From NCBI GenBank assembly GCA_002771395.1, contig PCSS01000239.1, positions 719-8,871 of the forward strand: a stretch of 8,153 nt of DNA. The letters are read 5' to 3'. The notes under the pieces are model-generated. The model saw only the letters and a list, made by a program, of their open reading frames with translations. It ran no database searches and was not told where the DNA came from. Both the position numbers and the translations under genes were made by a program. Source of the stretch: Bacteroidetes bacterium CG23_combo_of_CG06-09_8_20_14_all_32_9 (GTDB lineage: Bacteria; Bacteroidota; Bacteroidia; Bacteroidales; GWA2-32-17). Shown piece by piece: positions 6,059-8,153 of the stretch (position 1 is the stretch's first letter; each line of letters begins with the position of its first letter).

Positions 6059-6066
6059 GATATTTG
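6059..6066 (+). promoter_or_regulatory. weak -7 box (GATATTTG) for the acyltransferase gene
   Basis: GATATTTG differs from TAnnTTTG at one position and lies 16 bases before the ATG at 6083. If used, transcription would begin near 6073, which would exclude the upstream TTG at 6011 as a start. No good -33 box is seen. Confidence 0.25.
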
Positions 6067-6082
6067 CATAAAATTAAACCGG

Positions 6083-7912
6083 ATGAACCTGATTACTACA
6101 AAAGAACTCCATTTAGCTATTATTAAAAGTTTTGGTAAAGGTGGTTTTGCAAAATTGCTTTTGCAGGTTTCGCAGGTAAAAAAAATTAATCGTTTTTACG
6201 AGCAACATAAAAATGATACCGCTGATGAATTTATTGATGCAGTTATTAAACGATTAAATTTAAAGTTTGAAATTAACGACGAAGATTTAAAAAGAATACC
6301 TGCCACAGGAGCTTTTATTACCGTTTCTAATCATCCTTTTGGAGGAATTGACGGCATTTTGCTGTTGAAAATTTTAGCAACAGTTCGTCCCGATTACAAA
6401 ATAATGTCAAGCTATCTTTTACAAAGAATTAAACCTATTGAAGAATTTTTGCTTCCTGTAAACACTTTTGACCTTCCCGATAATAAAAATCGCAGTTTTT
6501 CCGATTTAAAAAATGCTTTTTATCATTTGAGCGAAGGACACCCGCTTGGAATTTTTCCGGCGGGGCGAGTTTCAACGTATAATCCCGATACAAAACAAAT
6601 TGCCGACGCCGAATGGCAATACCCGATTTTAAAATTCATAAAAAAAACAAATTTACCTGTTGTTCCTGTTAATTTTTTTGGCAGAAACCGTTCCAATGTA
6701 TATTTGATGAGTGTTATTCACCCTATGCTGAAATCAAGCCAACTGCCACAGGAACTTTTTAACCGCAAAAACAGAGTGATAAGTATTCGCATTGGTAAAC
6801 CTATACAGGTAACTGACCTCGACCATTTCAGTAATATTTCACAATTCGGTAGATTTTTGCGCATTAAAACTTATGCTTTGGGAAGTTCTATTGACGTAAA
6901 AAAGTTTTACCGTTATCAGTTTAAACAACAAGATGTTCCCGAAAAAATTATAGAACCCATTCCAAAAGAAAAACTTATCGAAGATATTTTAAAAATTCCT
7001 AAGGAACATTTTCTTTTTAAGGTAAATAACTACTGCGTTTATTGTGTCCCATCATTTGAAATCCCTAATATTTTGAATGAAATTGGGCGCTTGCGCGAGA
7101 TTACTTTTCGCCAGATAGGCGAAGGAACCAACAAAAGTATAGACATTGATGAGTTTGATTTGTATTATCTGCACCTTTTTATTTGGGACGACACTGAAAA
7201 TCAAATTGTGGGTGCCTACCGTGTAGGCAAGGGGCTTGATATTATTAATCAATTCGGGAAAAAAGGTTTTTACCTGCACAGTCTTTTTAAAATTGACGAT
7301 AAAATGTTACCTCTTTTAAGCGAATCGCTTGAACTTGGCAGATCGTTTATTTGTAAAGAATATCAGCAAAAACCTGTCCCGCTTTTTCTTTTATGGAAAG
7401 GAATTTTGTATTTTCTGTTAAAACATAAAGAATATCGTTATTTAATTGGACCGGTAAGCATAAGTAATAAATTTAGTAAAATTTCTAAGGCGCTTATTAC
7501 AGAATTTATTAAATCAAATTATTTTAATCACGACTTGTCGCAATTAATAATACCGCGAACTCAATTTACAGCTAATTTTCCAGAAGTTGATACCGATATA
7601 ATTCTACAAACTACACATCACGACATAAACAAGTTTGATAAACTTATTGAAGAAATTGAACCTGCTAACTTTAAACTACCCGTGTTGCTTAAAAAATATA
7701 TTAAATTGAATGCAAGAATTATAGGATTTAATATTGACCCTAAATTTAATGATGCCCTTGATGGTTTAATAATGTTAGACCTTTTTAATGTACCGTTAGT
7801 AACCATTCATTCACTGTCCAAAGAACTTGAAGATACCGACATACTCGAACGTTTTAACAATAACGACCCTGAACTGTTGAAAAAAATACCCGACCTTTCT
7901 AAATCTTTATAA
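6083..7912 (+). CDS. OlsF-like bifunctional O-/N-acyltransferase (PlsC-type + OlsB/GNAT-type fusion)
   Basis: The 609-residue product joins two acyltransferases in one chain, as in OlsF of Serratia and Flavobacterium, where the C-terminal half N-acylates an amino acid (ornithine) and the N-terminal half O-acylates the resulting lyso-lipid. The N-terminal PlsC-like domain (about 65-270) has NHPFGGIDG, with H84 and D90 as the catalytic pair, and FPAGRVS (158-164) in place of the usual FPEGTR. The C-terminal GNAT-like domain (about 310-570) has LREITFRQIGEGT, IDEFDLYYLHLFIWD, QIVGAYRVG, LELGRSF, LLWKGI and LIGPVSIS, the OlsB/hemolysin-family signature. No signal peptide or spanning helix is evident; it should act at the inner face of the membrane with acyl-ACP or acyl-CoA. 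The amino-acid substrate (ornithine, glycine, serine or other) cannot be read. ATG 6083 is chosen over TTG 6011, which would add 24 residues of poor family fit. No partner gene lies nearby. Confidence 0.9.
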   Translation: MNLITTKELHLAIIKSFGKGGFAKLLLQVSQVKKINRFYEQHKNDTADEFIDAVIKRLNLKFEINDEDLKRIPATGAFITVSNHPFGGIDGILLLKILATVRPDYKIMSSYLLQRIKPIEEFLLPVNTFDLPDNKNRSFSDLKNAFYHLSEGHPLGIFPAGRVSTYNPDTKQIADAEWQYPILKFIKKTNLPVVPVNFFGRNRSNVYLMSVIHPMLKSSQLPQELFNRKNRVISIRIGKPIQVTDLDHFSNISQFGRFLRIKTYALGSSIDVKKFYRYQFKQQDVPEKIIEPIPKEKLIEDILKIPKEHFLFKVNNYCVYCVPSFEIPNILNEIGRLREITFRQIGEGTNKSIDIDEFDLYYLHLFIWDDTENQIVGAYRVGKGLDIINQFGKKGFYLHSLFKIDDKMLPLLSESLELGRSFICKEYQQKPVPLFLLWKGILYFLLKHKEYRYLIGPVSISNKFSKISKALITEFIKSNYFNHDLSQLIIPRTQFTANFPEVDTDIILQTTHHDINKFDKLIEEIEPANFKLPVLLKKYIKLNARIIGFNIDPKFNDALDGLIMLDLFNVPLVTIHSLSKELEDTDILERFNNNDPELLKKIPDLSKSL

Positions 7913-8153
7913 GAAAACATAAAAACATAATATCAATAATGTACAATAATCAATACTAAAATGACGAAGCGAAAACCGTTTTCTATTAAAGTTTGTGTTT
8001 TTTGAATTTGAACCTGTTTATACTGTAAATGGTAATAATTTTAACTTTCTTTTTTTTATGACCCCAGCCCCCTCCAAAGGTAATGGCACTAATATTAGAA
8101 AAATGAATAACGAACAATAGAACAACGAATTTCGAAGTAAATCAACTATTTCG
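7913..8153. other. 241-bp non-coding 3' flank
   Basis: No gene is seen on either strand. It holds a C-rich patch (about 8060-8078) in otherwise AT-rich sequence and, at 8104-8153, loosely repeated words ACGAACAA, AACAACGAA and TTCGAA. These look like the low-complexity intergenic strings of Bacteroidetes. No terminator for the acyltransferase gene is evident. Confidence 0.5.

Larger units (their letters stand above)
5740..6082. other. 343-bp divergent intergenic region rich in palindromes
   Basis: This gap separates two divergently transcribed genes, so it must hold both their promoters. It contains a perfect 18-bp inverted repeat (5788-5805 / 5858-5875) with further outer arms, a 13-bp inverted repeat with one mismatch (5909-5921 / 5957-5969), a perfect 9-bp pair (5929-5937 / 5990-5998), and a weak -7 box (6059-6066). 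No gene is seen. Confidence 0.65.

Noticed and set aside
6011..6082. Upstream TTG start adding 24 residues to the acyltransferase
   Set aside because: The extension is AT-rich, lacks family similarity, and overlaps a possible -7 box at 6059-6066; ATG 6083 gives the expected N-terminus.
7052..7806. Minus-strand frames of 62-75 codons inside the acyltransferase gene
   Set aside because: Antisense shadows of the conserved OlsB-like domain, without any recognisable domain.
7971..7983. GAAAAC-C-GTTTTC palindrome after the acyltransferase gene as terminator
   Set aside because: The loop would be too small for a stable hairpin and no T-run follows directly.

Overview
The window looks like a chromosomal segment of a Bacteroidetes bacterium. 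The evidence is an AT-rich sequence, several matches to the Bacteroidetes -7 promoter box TAnnTTTG (one with a TTTG -33 box at 19 bp), few Shine-Dalgarno sites, a lipoprotein whose acylated cysteine is followed by KKKDD, and gene families typical of the phylum. I cannot place it further. The GC-richer lipoprotein gene and the family mix would fit an uncultured or environmental lineage, but that is a guess.

Layout: (1) 1-431 is the 3' end of a SpoIIE/PP2C-type phosphatase gene, cut by the window edge. (2) 432-942 is a 511-bp non-coding stretch with degenerate CACAGAG/CGCAAAG-type words and a nested inverted-repeat element. (3) 943-3207 encodes a complete bifunctional (p)ppGpp synthetase/hydrolase (Rel/SpoT). 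(4) 3382-4383 encodes a predicted surface lipoprotein with an Ig/FN3-like domain and a FISUMP (Fibrobacter succinogenes major paralogous) domain; it is clearly GC-richer than its neighbours. (5) 4582-4641 holds two hairpins that fit terminators. (6) An initiator tRNA-fMet lies on the minus strand at 4650-4721, with its own -7 box. (7) A 34-residue putative secreted peptide lies on the minus strand at 4791-4895 behind a good TTTG-N19-TATTTTTG promoter. (8) A TIGR02757/DUF2400 family gene lies on the minus strand at 4969-5739. (9) A divergent intergenic region (5740-6082) carries a perfect 18-bp inverted repeat and two more. (10) 6083-7912 encodes an OlsF-like fusion of a PlsC-type O-acyltransferase and an OlsB-type N-acyltransferase, probably making aminoacyl (aminolipid) membrane lipids. 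(11) 7913-8153 is non-coding.

The genes look independently transcribed. Gaps are long, strands switch, and several genes have their own promoter box, so I see no operon and no multi-gene novel system. The links are thematic: stress signalling (phosphatase, ppGpp), translation initiation, and envelope (surface lipoprotein, aminolipid synthase). The parts most worth a second look are non-coding: a 17-mer shared upstream of rel and the lipoprotein gene, the nested repeat element at 731-844, the large palindrome between the divergent genes, and the promoter-driven short secreted peptide.
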